The translations under genes and the position numbers were made by a program. The notes beneath the pieces were generated by a model. That model worked only from the letters and a program-made list of their open reading frames with translations, was not told where the DNA came from and ran no database searches. Positions 44,845-53,830 of a stretch of DNA of 64,000 bases are shown here, one piece after another (position 1 is the first letter of the stretch; every line of letters starts with the position of its first letter). Source of the DNA: Chryseobacterium joostei (GTDB lineage Bacteria > Bacteroidota > Bacteroidia > Flavobacteriales > Weeksellaceae); NCBI RefSeq assembly GCF_003815775.1, contig NZ_CP033926.1:4464001-4528000 (forward strand), in the 5' to 3' direction.

Positions 44845-46206
44845 ATGGATAGCAAATTACAGGCGCAGGAAAGCCAGCAGCAGGATCAACAACAACACTC
44901 AGGACAACCGAAAGGTAATCCGCTTGCGGAACTCAATAAAATGGGAGGTTTTGGCTTTGTTGAATCCGTTGTAGACGGCATCGCCAATATGAACCCAACA
45001 AGAAAAGCTAGGAAAGAAATCTTTCTTAACGACGGAAATAAAGCAGAAGAAAGAAAAGAGCTTCTTCAAAAGATTGCCCTTTGGGTAAGCCTTTTAGAAG
45101 GAAGTGAATCTGCAGATAAAATGGCTGAAACGTGCAAAACAAAAGCACAGCAAGCTGATCAGAACCTAAAGAAAAACCTTAAAAATACACTGGACGCAGT
45201 TCGTTTGTTAGAAACAAACTACAGAACAGTAGCTCAATTCTACAAAAATACAGAATTGGACAAAGTGGATAACGTAAGTATCGTTAACGCAAGCATCGAT
45301 CAGGTTTCGGATTTAGATAATCCTTTATTCATTGATGCTATTTCTGAAGAATTTAAAAACTACTACGACCGTTTAGACCTTAGAGATAACTATTCTATCC
45401 TTGCCATTCCTGGATATTTAGGATCCAATAAGGTAATTGAGAAATGGGCAAAAATCTGTAACGAGAATAAAGTGATGATGGTTACAGACTTCGCTAACCT
45501 TGATAAACCGGATGATGTAGTAGACTTATTCCATTCTGCGAACCTTACAGGAGGTGAACTTCACAGAAGTAACGTTATTATGACGTGTAACTGGCTTGTA
45601 GGACGTGGAAAAGCTGAAGAAGTAGGTGAAGAAGAAAACGTAGAACTTCCACCTTCCACTTCATTGGCAGGAAAAATCCATAAGACACTGATGTCTCAGG
45701 TAGCAGCAGGTAAAAAGCATGGTAATATCAACGAAGTAGACGCTGTAAAATTCGAATTGAAGAAAAGTGAAATTTCTCAGTTAGAAAAAATGGGTCTTGT
45801 TCCAATGGTTAACGAATATGGAAAAATTATGGCTTTCTCTGCAAAGACATTATTTACAGGAGACAATATCGGTCTTCAAACCTATTCCGTAGTTCGTGTA
45901 TTCGACTATGTAACTAAAGTATTACTAGACTTCCTGAACAGAAGAGCTTTTGAAAACTGGAATGCTAAAAACGAAGACGATTTAAGACGACAAATTGTAA
46001 CGTTCCTTGATAACATCAAAGGACCGGACAAGTTGATCGAGAAATTCAAAATTGTACGTTTCGAGCAGGATAGAGTAAACAAAGACAGAGTATGGCTTGA
46101 TATCCGTATGACTCCTTATTTCCCAACAAAAAGTTTCGTTATTAAACTAGACGGACATAAAGGGGATGACGGTAACGAATGGGATGCAGAATACTCTCAG
46201 GAATAA
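44845..46206 (+). CDS. tssC: Type VI secretion sheath subunit TssC (T6SSiii-like)
   Basis: The 453-residue protein has a Gln-rich N-terminal extension (1-25). Typical TssC segments follow: SILAIPGYLGSNKVIEKWAK, the NVIMTCNWLVGRG strand, and the C-terminal LDIRMTPYFPTKSFVIKLDGHKG. It is the large sheath subunit and assembles with TssB as hexameric rings around the Hcp tube. The operon ends at a terminator at 46228, so no further type VI gene is co-transcribed. The spike, baseplate and membrane genes must be elsewhere. Confidence 0.85.
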   Translation: MDSKLQAQESQQQDQQQHSGQPKGNPLAELNKMGGFGFVESVVDGIANMNPTRKARKEIFLNDGNKAEERKELLQKIALWVSLLEGSESADKMAETCKTKAQQADQNLKKNLKNTLDAVRLLETNYRTVAQFYKNTELDKVDNVSIVNASIDQVSDLDNPLFIDAISEEFKNYYDRLDLRDNYSILAIPGYLGSNKVIEKWAKICNENKVMMVTDFANLDKPDDVVDLFHSANLTGGELHRSNVIMTCNWLVGRGKAEEVGEEENVELPPSTSLAGKIHKTLMSQVAAGKKHGNINEVDAVKFELKKSEISQLEKMGLVPMVNEYGKIMAFSAKTLFTGDNIGLQTYSVVRVFDYVTKVLLDFLNRRAFENWNAKNEDDLRRQIVTFLDNIKGPDKLIEKFKIVRFEQDRVNKDRVWLDIRMTPYFPTKSFVIKLDGHKGDDGNEWDAEYSQE

Positions 46207-46227
46207 GAAAACTTATTTTAAATAATA

Positions 46228-46258
46228 AAAACCGATGCAATTTTACATCGGTTTTTTT
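46228..46258 (+). terminator. Terminator of the tssBC operon
   Basis: AAAACCGATG (46228-46237) pairs with CATCGGTTTT (46246-46255) and is followed by a T run. It lies 22 bp after tssC and isolates the next gene. Confidence 0.9.
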
Positions 46259-46282
46259 CTACCAATATCTATGAAATTTAAT

Positions 46283-46738
46283 ATGAATAAAAAGCTTATC
46301 ATCGGTTTGCCTGCTTTATTAATGGTGTTTTTGGTAAGTTGTGAAAAAAAATACCAAAGTCCGGCCCAATACGAAGAAGACCTTTTTGCAGATGAACGCC
46401 AAGAGGGAAAAGCCTATATCATGGACGAAGAAGAATGTTTTGATGGCAGTGAACTTGTTATTTCAAGTGCAAATGTAAAGCTGGCAGACAGTTCAAAAGG
46501 ACGCGGAAAGTCATTTTTCATTTATAAGGTCAGATCCGGAAAGGTTTTGAAGACCGTAAGGGATTCTACCTTAGAATTTCCCATGGAGTTCCTTTCTCCT
46601 TACAGACTAAAGCTGAAAAATGATTCCATGTACATTTATCTAAAAAACCTTGAGGGATATCGCTTAATTGCAAAAGACAGAAACCTTAAATACCAATGGT
46701 TAAAAGCAGCACCGGTATATTCTGTGAAGAAAAAATAA
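46283..46738 (+). CDS. Small lipoprotein, unknown
   Basis: The ATG at 46283 (MNKKLIIGLPALLMVFLVSC) gives a clean lipoprotein signal with Cys20; an ATG at 46271 four codons earlier is also possible, and any earlier start would lie in the terminator hairpin. The 151-residue product is acidic near the start of the mature part (EEDLFADERQEG) and then a short beta-rich domain. I do not recognise a family. It lies directly after tssBC but is separated from it by a terminator, so a type VI link is not implied. Confidence 0.65.
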   Translation: MNKKLIIGLPALLMVFLVSCEKKYQSPAQYEEDLFADERQEGKAYIMDEEECFDGSELVISSANVKLADSSKGRGKSFFIYKVRSGKVLKTVRDSTLEFPMEFLSPYRLKLKNDSMYIYLKNLEGYRLIAKDRNLKYQWLKAAPVYSVKKK

Positions 46739-46746
46739 AATAAACC

Positions 46747-46754
46747 TATCTTTG
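46747..46754 (+). promoter_or_regulatory. -7 promoter box of mutY
   Basis: TATCTTTG, a perfect TAnnTTTG box, lies 66 bp before the TTG start of mutY. A 7-bp hairpin, TGAAGAG/CTCTTCA (46779-46800), lies in the leader between them. Confidence 0.6.
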
Positions 46755-46820
46755 TAACGCTGAAATAATGTTCAGATGTGAAGAGAAAATAATCTCTTCA
46801 TGATTTAAATAGATTGGTTT

Positions 46821-47855
46821 TTGGAAAAGAATAATACAGGCTCAGATTTTCTTCATGTAGGAAACAGGCTTTTGGAGTGGTATCGGAATAATGCAAGAGA
46901 TCTGCCTTTCAGACAGACGAAAGATCCTTATAAAATATGGATTTGTGAAATTGTATTTCAACAGACAAGAATCAATCAAGGGCTAAACCATTATAATAAT
47001 TTCATTAAAAGATTTCCGGATGTAAAAACCTTGGCAGAAGCTGAGGAAAATGAAGTTTTACTTTACTGGAAAGGATTAGGTTATTACTCCAGGGCGATCA
47101 ATATCCATAAGGCTGCCCAGCAGATCATGAATGATTACCAGGGTGTATTTCCTGCTCAGTATGAAGAGATTTTAAAACTAAAAGGAGTAGGGAAGTATAC
47201 AGCGGCTGCAGTTTCAAGTATCTGTTTCGGTGGAAGAATGCCGGCTGTTGACGGAAATTTTTACCGTGTATTGAGCCGTTTCTTTGCAGACGATTTTGAT
47301 ATCTCAAACTCAAGGGCTTTTACTTATTTCTCGGAATTGGCCGCGTTGGTAATGCCGGAAAATGTAGGCGACTTCAATCAGGCAATGATGGATATTGGCT
47401 CCGAAATCTGTAAACCAAAGAACCCTCTTTGTGGAGAATGCCCGATTAATGAAGATTGTATTGCGTTTTCCCTGCAAAAAATATCAGATTATCCTGTAAA
47501 AACAAAAAAGGTAAAGGCAGAAGATCTGGCTTTGACGTATTATTTTGTCCACAGAAATGAACAGTTTCTGATACGTCAGCGAGGTGATGATTTTATCTGG
47601 AAAAAATTATTTGAGTTTCCGTCATCTATTTCAGAAGAAATGGAACCTTTTATTACTAATTCAAAAACGATTACCCATAAGCTGACTCACAAAAACGTAA
47701 GCATTGAAATATTTAATGTTAATGTGACTTCAGAAACGCTTTGGAATGACTTTATTGCTGAAAATCAATATGAAATTACAGATATTCAGGGTTCCCATGA
47801 AAAATCCTTTCCGAAGCCTTTGGAAAATTACATCCAAAACTCATTGAAAGACTGA
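46821..47855 (+). CDS. mutY: A/G-specific adenine DNA glycosylase MutY
   Basis: The 344-residue enzyme has catalytic Glu43 in WICEIVFQQTR, the helix-hairpin-helix LKGVGKYTAAAV and catalytic Asp144 in AVDGN. Its [4Fe-4S] loop is C-x6-C-x2-C-x5-C (Cys197, Cys204, Cys207, Cys213). The C-terminal NUDIX-like domain recognises 8-oxoguanine. It removes A mispaired with 8-oxoG. The start is TTG, supported by the absence of an in-frame ATG at a suitable place and by LLEWYRNNARDLPFR at 17-31. It is probably co-transcribed with or close to gldD, which has its own promoter box. Confidence 0.96.
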   Translation: MEKNNTGSDFLHVGNRLLEWYRNNARDLPFRQTKDPYKIWICEIVFQQTRINQGLNHYNNFIKRFPDVKTLAEAEENEVLLYWKGLGYYSRAINIHKAAQQIMNDYQGVFPAQYEEILKLKGVGKYTAAAVSSICFGGRMPAVDGNFYRVLSRFFADDFDISNSRAFTYFSELAALVMPENVGDFNQAMMDIGSEICKPKNPLCGECPINEDCIAFSLQKISDYPVKTKKVKAEDLALTYYFVHRNEQFLIRQRGDDFIWKKLFEFPSSISEEMEPFITNSKTITHKLTHKNVSIEIFNVNVTSETLWNDFIAENQYEITDIQGSHEKSFPKPLENYIQNSLKD

Positions 47856-47887
47856 AATTTGTCTTCCGAAATCTAAAATCTAATTTG

Positions 47888-47895
47888 TACTTTTG
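47888..47895 (+). promoter_or_regulatory. -7 promoter box of gldD
   Basis: TACTTTTG matches TAnnTTTG and ends only 4 bp before the gldD ATG at 47900, indicating a leaderless or near-leaderless transcript. Confidence 0.6.
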
Positions 47896-47899
47896 CAAA

Positions 47900-48457
47900 A
47901 TGATAAAAAAGGTCATTTTTATTTTTGTATCACTGCTTTTAATTTCATGTGGAAAAGATCCGGTTCCAAAACCTTACGGAGAACTGCGTCTGGAATATCC
48001 GGCACCGAAATATCAGAAGTTTGAAAACAACTGTGCCTATACATTTGAATATTCGGATTTTGCTAATATTACAGCAGCTAAAAAGCCTTGCTGGTATTAT
48101 TTGAATTATCCTAAGATGAAGGCAAAGATTTTCGTAACCTATTATCCGATACAAAATGACTTTGCAGAACATATTAAGGAAGCCGAAAAAATGGTTTACG
48201 AACATACCATTAAAGCAAGTTCCATAGATACAAAATCCTTTGAATATCCGGAAAAGAAAGTGTACGGGAATTTCTATGAACTGAAAGGACAAAGTGCTTC
48301 CAATCTTCAATTTTACATTACAGACAGTACGAAGCATTTCGTAACTGCTTATCTATACTTTAATACGAGACCGAAGCCGGACTCTCTTGCTCCTGCGGTA
48401 AACTATATCAAAAATGATATGAAGCATCTGCTGGATTCTTTTGAATGGAAAAAATAA
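47900..48457 (+). CDS. gldD: Gliding-motility-associated lipoprotein GldD
   Basis: The start is the ATG at 47900; an upstream in-frame TTG lies in the promoter box region. The 185-residue product has a lipoprotein signal ending in LISC (Cys17), then KDPVPKPYGELRLEYP, the GldD opening, and the ADFTFEYSDF-like and KKPCWYYLNYPKMKAKIFVTYY segments. GldD is required for gliding in Flavobacterium johnsoniae; in non-gliders it remains near T9SS-type functions, with an unclear role. In F. johnsoniae, mutY, ssb, gldE and gldD are adjacent; here mutY and gldD are adjacent without ssb or gldE. Confidence 0.9.
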   Translation: MIKKVIFIFVSLLLISCGKDPVPKPYGELRLEYPAPKYQKFENNCAYTFEYSDFANITAAKKPCWYYLNYPKMKAKIFVTYYPIQNDFAEHIKEAEKMVYEHTIKASSIDTKSFEYPEKKVYGNFYELKGQSASNLQFYITDSTKHFVTAYLYFNTRPKPDSLAPAVNYIKNDMKHLLDSFEWKK

Positions 48458-48484
48458 TTATTTTTAATATACATTGAAAAATAT

Positions 48485-49408
48485 ATGAAACTTTTAGTTG
48501 TAGGAAGTGTTGCATTTGATGCAATTGAAACACCATTTGGTAAAACGGACAAGATTTTAGGCGGTGCAGCCACTTATATTGGGATCACTTCATCTATTTT
48601 AGGGGTTAAATCCGGAATTGTTTCTGTAGTAGGGGGAGATTTCCCACAGGAACACCTTGATATGTTTACAAATAGAGATGTAAACATCGAGGGAATTGAA
48701 ATCATTAAAGAAGGGAAAACTTTCTTTTGGTCAGGTAAATACCACAATGATTTGAATACCAGAGATACTTTAGCTACTGAAGTGAACGTATTGGAAAATT
48801 TTGATCCGAAAATCCCGGATTCAATGCAGGATGCCGAGATTTTATTACTTGGAAACCTACACCCTGGCGTTCAGTTATCTGTATTAGAAAAAATGAACAA
48901 CCGTCCAAAGCTTGTTATCCTTGATACCATGAATTTCTGGATGGATTGTGCATGGGATATCTTAATGGATATGATTGCAAAAACAGATGTAATTACCATT
49001 AATGATGAAGAGGCAAGACAACTTTCAGGAGAATATTCTTTAGTAAAAGCTGCTAAGAAGATCCACACGATGGGACCTGAGTATGTAATCATCAAAAAAG
49101 GAGAACACGGAGCTTTATTGTTCCATGATAATAAAGTATTTGCAATCCCTGCATTGCCTTTAGAAGAAGTTTTTGATCCAACCGGAGCAGGAGACACTTT
49201 CGCAGGAGGTTTTGCAGCGTATCTTGCTAAAAAAGAGAAAATTGATTTCGAAACAATGAAGTCTGCTCTAATTGTAGGATCGGCTATGGCTTCATTCACG
49301 GTAGAGAAATTCGGAACAGAAAGAATTCAGGAAGTAGAGGAGTCGGATATGTTCCACAGATTGAGACAATTCAAAGAATTGACGACATTTGATATTGAAC
49401 TGCAGTAA
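48485..49408 (+). CDS. PfkB-family carbohydrate/nucleoside kinase
   Basis: The 307-residue protein belongs to the ribokinase/PfkB fold. Near the N-terminus is LGGAATYIGITSSILG, and near the C-terminus is PTGAGDTFAGGFAAYL, which includes the anion hole GAGD and the catalytic Asp. It phosphorylates a sugar, nucleoside or related alcohol with ATP in the cytoplasm. The substrate is not evident. It starts 27 bp after gldD and may be in the same transcript. A SurA-like foldase follows with its own promoter box. Confidence 0.9.
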   Translation: MKLLVVGSVAFDAIETPFGKTDKILGGAATYIGITSSILGVKSGIVSVVGGDFPQEHLDMFTNRDVNIEGIEIIKEGKTFFWSGKYHNDLNTRDTLATEVNVLENFDPKIPDSMQDAEILLLGNLHPGVQLSVLEKMNNRPKLVILDTMNFWMDCAWDILMDMIAKTDVITINDEEARQLSGEYSLVKAAKKIHTMGPEYVIIKKGEHGALLFHDNKVFAIPALPLEEVFDPTGAGDTFAGGFAAYLAKKEKIDFETMKSALIVGSAMASFTVEKFGTERIQEVEESDMFHRLRQFKELTTFDIELQ

Positions 49409-49466
49409 ATAAGTCTTTTTAAGAAATATTTATAATAAAAAATTGAGTGAAATTCGTTAAGAATTC

Positions 49467-49474
49467 TAAATTTG
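49467..49474 (+). promoter_or_regulatory. -7 promoter box of the foldase gene
   Basis: TAAATTTG, a perfect TAnnTTTG box, lies 20 bp before the ATG at 49495. Confidence 0.5.
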
Positions 49475-49494
49475 CAACTTGTTAAAATAGTAAA

Positions 49495-50862
49495 ATGACA
49501 AATAAACTAAAAATCACTTATCTTCTTGGGATTTTCATCATGATTTTTTCTTCCAATATGATGAATGCCCAGCTAAAACCAGGAGATTTAGTGGATGGTA
49601 TTGCTGCTGTTATCGGAGATGAGATTGTCTTGGAATCAGATGTATCCGAGCAGATGAATTATGGAAAACAGCAGGGAGCTACAAACACAGACAAGTGTGA
49701 GTTCCTTGAGAACCTTATCAGCAATAAACTTCTTGTATATGAAGCAAAAAAGGATACATTAATTGAAAACCGTTCTGCGTCTATCAAAGAACAGGCTAAT
49801 GCAAAATACCGTCAGTTGCTTTCTCAATTTCCGGACGAAAAAACATTACTTGCTGCTTATAAGTTCAGAAACTCGTATGAAATGAAAAACGCTATCGAAA
49901 AAATCGATACGGATCAATATTACGGGCAGGCAAAATACCAAAGAGTTACTGAAAAGGCAGACGTAACACCGAATGAGGTTACTGACTTTTACAATATGTA
50001 TAAAATGCAGTTGCCACAAGTGAAAGATGAGGTTACTTTAGCTCAGATTATGATTTATCCTACCTTAACAGAGGCTCACAAACAAGATCTTATCAACAGA
50101 TTGAAAAAAATCAAGAAAGATATTCTTGGTGGAGAGACTTTTGAAAGCCAGGCGAGAATTTATTCTGAAGATGAAGGGTCTGCTACCAATGGAGGATTAT
50201 ACAAAAACATCAATAAAGGACAGATGGTAAAGCCATTTGAAGCTGCAGCGCTAAACCTGCAGGAAAATGAAATCTCTGAGCCTATTGAATCTGAATTCGG
50301 ATACCACATCATTCAGTTATTGAAGAGATCTGGTAAAGTATATGATGCAAGACACATTTTGTTAAAGGCAACGCCAACTGATGAAGAACTTAAATCAGCA
50401 AAAGTAAAGCTAGACAGCATCAGAGGTCTGATTATAGATGGCAAGATTACATTTAAAGATGCTGCTTTCAAATTTTCAGATGATAAAAAGACAAAGTTCA
50501 ATGCTGGAATAATTCCTGGTGCGGACGGCTCTGATAAAATTGAAAGAGAAAGTATCCCTGGAACAATCAGCTACGAATTGGCAGGTTTGAATAAAGGAGA
50601 TATCACAACTGCTTTTGACGATGAAGAGAACAGAAGAAAGGCTGTAAAGATCATTAAAATGGAAGACGTTATACCTGCACACCAGATCACTCTGGAAACA
50701 GATTTTAGCAGAATCAAGCAGATGGCTCTTAATAAAAAGAAAAATGAAATGGTTGAGAAGTTTGTTAACTCAAAGTTGCCAACAACTTTCATCTCCATAG
50801 ACGGACGTTACGATAATTGTAACTTTAAATCCAACTGGAAGAAAGAGTCAATCAAAAAATAA
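49495..50862 (+). CDS. SurA-like peptidyl-prolyl isomerase
   Basis: The 455-residue protein has a signal peptide (IFMIFSSNMMNAQ), a SurA N-terminal domain (AAVIGDEIVLESDVSEQM) and two parvulin-type repeats. The first, at about 180-285, has VTLAQIMIYP, SATNGGLYKN and GYHIIQLL; the second starts ARHILLKATPTDE. SurA homologues chaperone outer-membrane proteins in the periplasm and isomerise prolyl bonds. The length fits the family. A terminator follows the stop. It could act on T9SS or M13 enzymes here, but this is only a possibility. Confidence 0.9.
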   Translation: MTNKLKITYLLGIFIMIFSSNMMNAQLKPGDLVDGIAAVIGDEIVLESDVSEQMNYGKQQGATNTDKCEFLENLISNKLLVYEAKKDTLIENRSASIKEQANAKYRQLLSQFPDEKTLLAAYKFRNSYEMKNAIEKIDTDQYYGQAKYQRVTEKADVTPNEVTDFYNMYKMQLPQVKDEVTLAQIMIYPTLTEAHKQDLINRLKKIKKDILGGETFESQARIYSEDEGSATNGGLYKNINKGQMVKPFEAAALNLQENEISEPIESEFGYHIIQLLKRSGKVYDARHILLKATPTDEELKSAKVKLDSIRGLIIDGKITFKDAAFKFSDDKKTKFNAGIIPGADGSDKIERESIPGTISYELAGLNKGDITTAFDDEENRRKAVKIIKMEDVIPAHQITLETDFSRIKQMALNKKKNEMVEKFVNSKLPTTFISIDGRYDNCNFKSNWKKESIKK

Positions 50863-50866
50863 AATC

Positions 50867-50897
50867 AAAACCTTCAGAATTTCTGAAGGTTTTTTTT
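50867..50897 (+). terminator. Terminator after the foldase gene
   Basis: AAAACCTTCAGAA (50867-50879) pairs with TTCTGAAGGTTTT (50881-50893), followed by a T run, 4 bp after the stop. Confidence 0.9.
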
Positions 50898-51002
50898 ATG
50901 AATATTTACTAGCATCTAAATTATTTTTTCCAATTAGGTTCAAGCCTTTTATTTCTATAAATTCAAACAGTACTATTTGATATCTTTACAAAAACCCGCA
51001 AG

Positions 51003-51509
51003 ATGGATTATGCTTTTTATCTTAAAGAATTCAACACTGCCATAGAGGTAATTCCTAAGGAAGAATTTGAGCGTTGTAGTTTAGAAGTAGCAATAGATAT
51101 TGTTTTGGAATCTGCAGCTCTTAAAGTGTATAAACCAGAATGGTCTGGTGACCTGAAGTCACCATTAGATGCGACAGGACGAATTTTCTTTTCAATCTGG
51201 ATCAGCGATCAGTCTATTAAAGAAGGAAAAGTGTATTATAATATTCATGCATTGAAAGTAAGAACATTGAAAAACTATTCAATTTCCAGTAGAAAATTTG
51301 CACAGGATTTTAGAAATGAATTTGTGAAATACCAGAAAGACTGGCCTAATGTAAGTGTAGAATATGGTCCATTGACCTTAATGCAAGGTTGGGTTGATCT
51401 CAAAATAGAGAACCTACAGGAAAACGTACAGAAACTGGTTCGAAATTTCTTCAAAGTAAGTTCCATTATAGATAGAGTCTTAGCACAATATAAAAAAGAT
51501 AAAATTTAG
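51003..51509 (+). CDS. Conserved cytoplasmic protein, unknown
   Basis: The 168-residue protein lacks a signal peptide or membrane helix. It starts MDYAFYLKEFNTAIEVIPKE and has an alternating strand-helix pattern with VYYNIHALKVRTLKNYSISSRKFA and a later WVDLKIENLQENVQKLV. I do not recognise the family. A near -7 box (TATCTTTA) lies 14 bp before the ATG. It is followed by the nitronate monooxygenase-like gene in the same direction, 67 bp away. Function unknown. Confidence 0.6.
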   Translation: MDYAFYLKEFNTAIEVIPKEEFERCSLEVAIDIVLESAALKVYKPEWSGDLKSPLDATGRIFFSIWISDQSIKEGKVYYNIHALKVRTLKNYSISSRKFAQDFRNEFVKYQKDWPNVSVEYGPLTLMQGWVDLKIENLQENVQKLVRNFFKVSSIIDRVLAQYKKDKI

Positions 51510-51576
51510 TAGACTTTTCGTCCATTTTTTCATTGATAGAAATGCTTGGCAATCGTTGTTTTTAGTATTTTTACAT

Positions 51577-52566
51577 ATGAGCAATTTTATAGATTTTAAT
51601 TCGGCAAAAAAACTACATGACATGCAGGGAAACCAAAATAGAATTTCGGAGCTTTTCAATATAAAATATCCCATTATTCAGGCTGGGATGATCTGGCACT
51701 CAGGTTGGAGACTGGCATCAGCTGTTTCCAATTGTGGAGGACTAGGATTAATAGGTGCGGGAAGTATGTATCCCGATATCCTAAGAGAGAATATTCAAAA
51801 ATGTAAACAGGCAACAGATAAACCTTTTGGGGTGAATGTTCCTATGCTGTATCCTAATCTTGAGGAGATCATTCAGATCATTCTTGAGGAAGGAGTAAAA
51901 ATAGTATTTACTTCAGCAGGAAACCCGAAAACCTATACAGAAACCTTACAAAAAGAGGGAATAAAGGTTGCTCACGTAGTTTCGTCTACCAAGTTTGCCG
52001 TAAAGTGTGAAGAAGCAGGAGTAGATGCTGTAGTGGCGGAGGGTTTTGAAGCCGGTGGACACAATGGAAGAGATGAGACTACAACATTCTGTCTTATTCC
52101 TAATGTGAAAAAGCATATTTCAAAACCCTTAATTGCAGCTGGAGGAATTGCATTGGGTTCTCAAATGAAAGCGGCCATGATTTTAGGGGCAGATGGTGTA
52201 CAGATTGGGTCCCGTTTTGCTGCAACAACTGAAGCCAGTGCCCATGAAAACTGGAAAAAGAAAATCATAGAGCTTCAGGAAGGAGATACTCATCTTACCT
52301 TAAAGGAACTCGCTCCTGTAAGAATGGTTAAGAATAAATTTTTTAACGAACTGGAAGAGATTTATCAGGAAGGTAGAAATAAGGAAGCCTTAATTTCTTC
52401 ATTGGGAAGAGCAAGAGCTAAACGTGGAATGTTTGAAGGAGATATGGAAGACGGTGAGCTGGAAATAGGACAGGTTTCTGCCCTTATTAATGATATCCTT
52501 CCGGTAGAAACAGTTTTTAATCATCTATTAAAGGAATTTGAAGAAACAAAAATGCCCAATTTTTAA
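51577..52566 (+). CDS. NAD(P)H-dependent flavin oxidoreductase, nitronate monooxygenase-like
   Basis: I use the ATG at 51577 (MSNFIDFNSAKK). The 329-residue FMN enzyme has NIKYPIIQAGMIWHSGWRLASAVSNCGG and GLIGAG, a central AVVAEGFEAGGHNGRDETTT and the later PLIAAGGIALGSQMKAAMILGADGVQIGSRF phosphate-binding part, matching 2-nitropropane dioxygenase/nitronate monooxygenase-like enzymes (cytoplasmic TIM barrel). It may detoxify nitronates or act in fatty-acid metabolism, as in the FabK-like branch; the branch is uncertain. An alpha/beta hydrolase gene follows 14 bp later, so the two are probably an operon. Confidence 0.87.
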   Translation: MSNFIDFNSAKKLHDMQGNQNRISELFNIKYPIIQAGMIWHSGWRLASAVSNCGGLGLIGAGSMYPDILRENIQKCKQATDKPFGVNVPMLYPNLEEIIQIILEEGVKIVFTSAGNPKTYTETLQKEGIKVAHVVSSTKFAVKCEEAGVDAVVAEGFEAGGHNGRDETTTFCLIPNVKKHISKPLIAAGGIALGSQMKAAMILGADGVQIGSRFAATTEASAHENWKKKIIELQEGDTHLTLKELAPVRMVKNKFFNELEEIYQEGRNKEALISSLGRARAKRGMFEGDMEDGELEIGQVSALINDILPVETVFNHLLKEFEETKMPNF

Positions 52567-52580
52567 TATAATTTTATTCA

Positions 52581-53351
52581 ATGGAAAGGAGAACAATTGA
52601 TGTAAAGGATAAAAAATTATATATAGAATACAATAACTTATTTGAAAACAGGCCTACCATTGTCTTTTTGCATGATTCATTAGGATCAGTGGAACTTTGG
52701 AGAGATTTTCCGGCTAAATTGTCTGAAGCTGTAAAATGTAATACCATTGCTTATGACCGTTTAGGATATGGAAAATCCAATCCAATGTCTACTCATGAAA
52801 GACCGGTTAATTATATGGAGCTGGAGGCAGATTTACTTAATGATCTTTTAGCTGAACTGAATATTAATAATGCTATTTTATTTGGTCACAGTGACGGAGG
52901 AACGATTGCGTTAATCACTGCTGCCAAATATCCAAAGAGAGTAGAAGTCGTTATTTGTGAAGCTGGGCATATATTTGTAGAAGATGTAACGCTAAAGGGT
53001 GTTTATGATGCCTGGGAAGCTTACAAAACAACGAATTTGCCACAGCGTTTGCAGAAATATCATGGAGACAAAGTAGAAATGTTGTTTAAAGCGTGGACAG
53101 AGACATGGACCCGCGATGATTATAAAAACTGGAACATCGAATACCTTTTAAAGGACATCACTTGCCCTCTTTTATTTATTCAGGGAGAATCTGACGAATA
53201 TGGTACTTTAGATCAGGTTGAAAAAACGGTTTCCCAGGTAAGTGGAAGTGCTGAGAAATACATTATTCCACAGATAGGTCATACACCACACAAGGAAGTT
53301 CCGGAATTAGTATTGGAAAAAGTAACGGATTTTATCAATACAAGATTTTGA
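52581..53351 (+). CDS. Alpha/beta hydrolase
   Basis: The 256-residue protein has the classic fold motifs: TIVFLHDSLGSVELW (oxyanion strand), the nucleophile elbow FGHSDGGTIAL with Ser, LLFIQGESDEYGT with the acid and QIGHTPHKEVP with catalytic His. The substrate is not predictable. It lies 14 bp after the nitronate monooxygenase-like gene and is probably co-transcribed, so the two may act in one degradative or detoxifying step. A strong terminator follows. Confidence 0.88.
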   Translation: MERRTIDVKDKKLYIEYNNLFENRPTIVFLHDSLGSVELWRDFPAKLSEAVKCNTIAYDRLGYGKSNPMSTHERPVNYMELEADLLNDLLAELNINNAILFGHSDGGTIALITAAKYPKRVEVVICEAGHIFVEDVTLKGVYDAWEAYKTTNLPQRLQKYHGDKVEMLFKAWTETWTRDDYKNWNIEYLLKDITCPLLFIQGESDEYGTLDQVEKTVSQVSGSAEKYIIPQIGHTPHKEVPELVLEKVTDFINTRF

Positions 53352-53371
53352 TATAGAAAATAAATTAATAA

Positions 53372-53400
53372 AAAACACCTTGCCAGCAGGGTGTTTTTTA
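53372..53400 (+). terminator. Terminator after the hydrolase gene
   Basis: AAAACACCTTGC (53372-53383) pairs with GCAGGGTGTTTT (53386-53397), followed by T-rich sequence. Confidence 0.88.
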
Positions 53401-53830
53401 TTGATCCTAAGGCCTTATTTTGTACATATTAATTATCTATTGAACAATTGTGTGCAAAAACCAACAGAGAGATATGCATATAACCTGATAATCTGTTTTT
53501 TATACTTTTTAATAATTTACACATCTTCAAATTAAAAACATTAATTAATTGTATTTCTATATGAAAGATATTCTTTGATTTTAAAAAAAATGCCTAATAA
53601 ATTCATTAAATATTTGAAGAGAAATAAGCCCTTTTTTTCCTTTGTGATAAAATATTTTATACACAAAAAAAACACTAAAATTACAAATGTAACACCTTTA
53701 TATACTATGATTTAAGTTTATTTTAGTGATGTAAAAAAAATAGTATTATAGGAAATTGGTTTGAGAAAAAGAATCTAAACTTATAATGATGAGAATCAGT
53801 ATGAGTATATGTTTGGTATGAATGTGTTTC
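53401..53830. other. Intergenic region with possible short transcript
   Basis: This is a 430-bp AT-rich stretch before a hairpin at 53831. Near its end is an 11-codon frame, MMRISMSICLV, at 53785-53820, which is too short to call as a gene. A small RNA or leader peptide ending at the hairpin is possible but has no clear -7 box. I see no other feature. Confidence 0.35.

Noticed and set aside
46235..46282. Upstream start of the lipoprotein gene at 46283
   Set aside because: The start would lie inside the tssBC terminator stem, and a clean lipoprotein signal begins at 46271 or 46283.
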